Below, in pieces: positions 44,225 to 44,641 of a DNA stretch of 44,641 bases (its first letter is position 1; every line of letters starts with the position of its first letter). The position numbers and the translations under genes were made by a program. The notes below the pieces were generated by a model, which searched no databases, had not been told where the DNA came from, and saw nothing but the letters and a program-made list of their open reading frames with translations. Source of the DNA: Xenococcus sp. MO_188.B8 (GTDB lineage: Bacteria; Cyanobacteriota; Cyanobacteriia; Cyanobacteriales; Xenococcaceae). Location of the stretch: assembly GCA_030065615.1 (NCBI GenBank), contig JASJDR010000066.1, positions 1-44,641 on the forward strand, given 5' to 3'.

Positions 44225-44641
44225 ATGATGGCAATTACTCACGCCGCAATCGCAGTTTCCGCAGCTTCTCTCACCTTCGGACTAGGCACAGATAACACTG
44301 CTGCTCTCGGCTTGGCGCTTCTTGGCTCCCAGCTTCCTGACCTCGATACAACTACCAGCACCATTGGTCAGATCTGCTTTCCTCTGAGTAATTGGCTTGA
44401 AGATAATTTTCCTCATAGGAGCATTACTCATTCACTTTTAGCTACTGCTTTCATAGCAGCGATCGCCCTGCCCATCGGTTACTACTCCAATCACCTTATA
44501 ACTGCTGCTGTACTTCCCTTTGGGCATTTAGTAGCCTGTTTCTCCGACACATTCACCAAGAAAGGAGTACAACTGTTTTATCCTAATCAAGCTTGGACTG
44601 TTGCCGGATCTAATCCCAGGAGAAGGTTAAGCACTGGTGGC
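44225..44641 (+). CDS. DUF457/YdjM-type membrane protein, incomplete
   Basis: An open frame of 139 codons reaching the window edge. It matches the DUF457 (YdjM/LexA-regulated, putative membrane-bound metal-dependent hydrolase) family: MAITHAAIAVSAASLTFGLG, LGSQLPDLDTTTSTIG and FPHRSITHSLLATAFIAA contain the family signature His/Asp positions (HAA, PDLD, HRSITHS), and membrane segments lie at about residues 4-40, 70-90 and 95-110. The C-terminal part is missing from this window. Two adjacent ATG codons (44225 and 44228) may serve as start. The family substrate is not established. Confidence 0.8.
   Translation, partial: MMAITHAAIAVSAASLTFGLGTDNTAALGLALLGSQLPDLDTTTSTIGQICFPLSNWLEDNFPHRSITHSLLATAFIAAIALPIGYYSNHLITAAVLPFGHLVACFSDTFTKKGVQLFYPNQAWTVAGSNPRRRLSTGG

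Noticed and set aside
1-44641. tRNA, rRNA, riboswitch or origin of replication
   Set aside because: I looked for cloverleaf ends, ribosomal RNA wording and common riboswitch cores and saw none; a covariance-model search would be decisive.

Overview
The window is cyanobacterial chromosome. More than fifteen copies of the octamer GCGATCGC (HIP1) are scattered through it, it carries a cyanobacterial-type PEP-CTERM protein, an IS701-like transposase relic and small conserved cyanobacterial proteins, and it is AT-rich. Genus cannot be settled from sequence alone; a filamentous or colonial, sheath-forming cyanobacterium would fit.

Layout. (1) 0.1-3.9 kb, minus strand: a membrane-anchored protein of unknown function, then a phosphate module made of a PiT-family transporter, its DUF47/PhoU-like partner and a polyphosphate kinase 2, with short AT-rich heptamer repeats and ggtgttagg-type repeats between genes. 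(2) 4.3-8.1 kb, minus strand: a Wzc-like chain-length/tyrosine-kinase protein and a Wza-like outer-membrane export protein. (3) 8.1-11.5 kb: a decayed region with an IS701-like transposase relic, a PEP-CTERM surface protein, a palindromic interspersed repeat, a small conserved cyanobacterial protein and a broken tandem copy of its 3' half. (4) 11.6-41.4 kb, plus strand: one co-directional run of about 27 genes for an extracellular polysaccharide. It begins with an ABC-2 permease and an ATPase carrying a Wzt-type C-terminal domain and ends with a Wzy-like polytopic membrane protein. Between them lie about 17 glycosyltransferases (GT4, GT2, CgeB-like and DXD types), two sulfotransferases, a frameshifted polysaccharide pyruvyl transferase, two FkbM methyltransferases, one further SAM methyltransferase, a hexapeptide acyltransferase and a HAD/NIF-like phosphatase. 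(5) 41.4-44.6 kb: relics of a HigA antitoxin and of an IS transposase, an orphan Fur-box-like palindrome, an RTX calcium-binding protein on the minus strand, and the start of a DUF457-type membrane protein that runs off the end.

How it works together (inference). Glycosyltransferases and modifying enzymes would build a highly decorated heteropolysaccharide (candidate sulfate, methyl, acyl and perhaps pyruvyl groups). The Wzm/Wzt-like ABC transporter would move it across the inner membrane, with the Wzt C-terminal domain possibly reading a modified chain end; the Wzc/Wza pair would control length and carry it across the periplasm and outer membrane. A Wzy-like polymerase beside an ABC exporter is a mixed architecture. 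No Wzx flippase and no initiating phosphoglycosyltransferase were recognised here, so those would have to lie elsewhere. The locus shows wear: a one-base frameshift in an A9 run, a glycosyltransferase with lost core, a MITE-like element that supplies the stop codon of another glycosyltransferase, and several gene relics.
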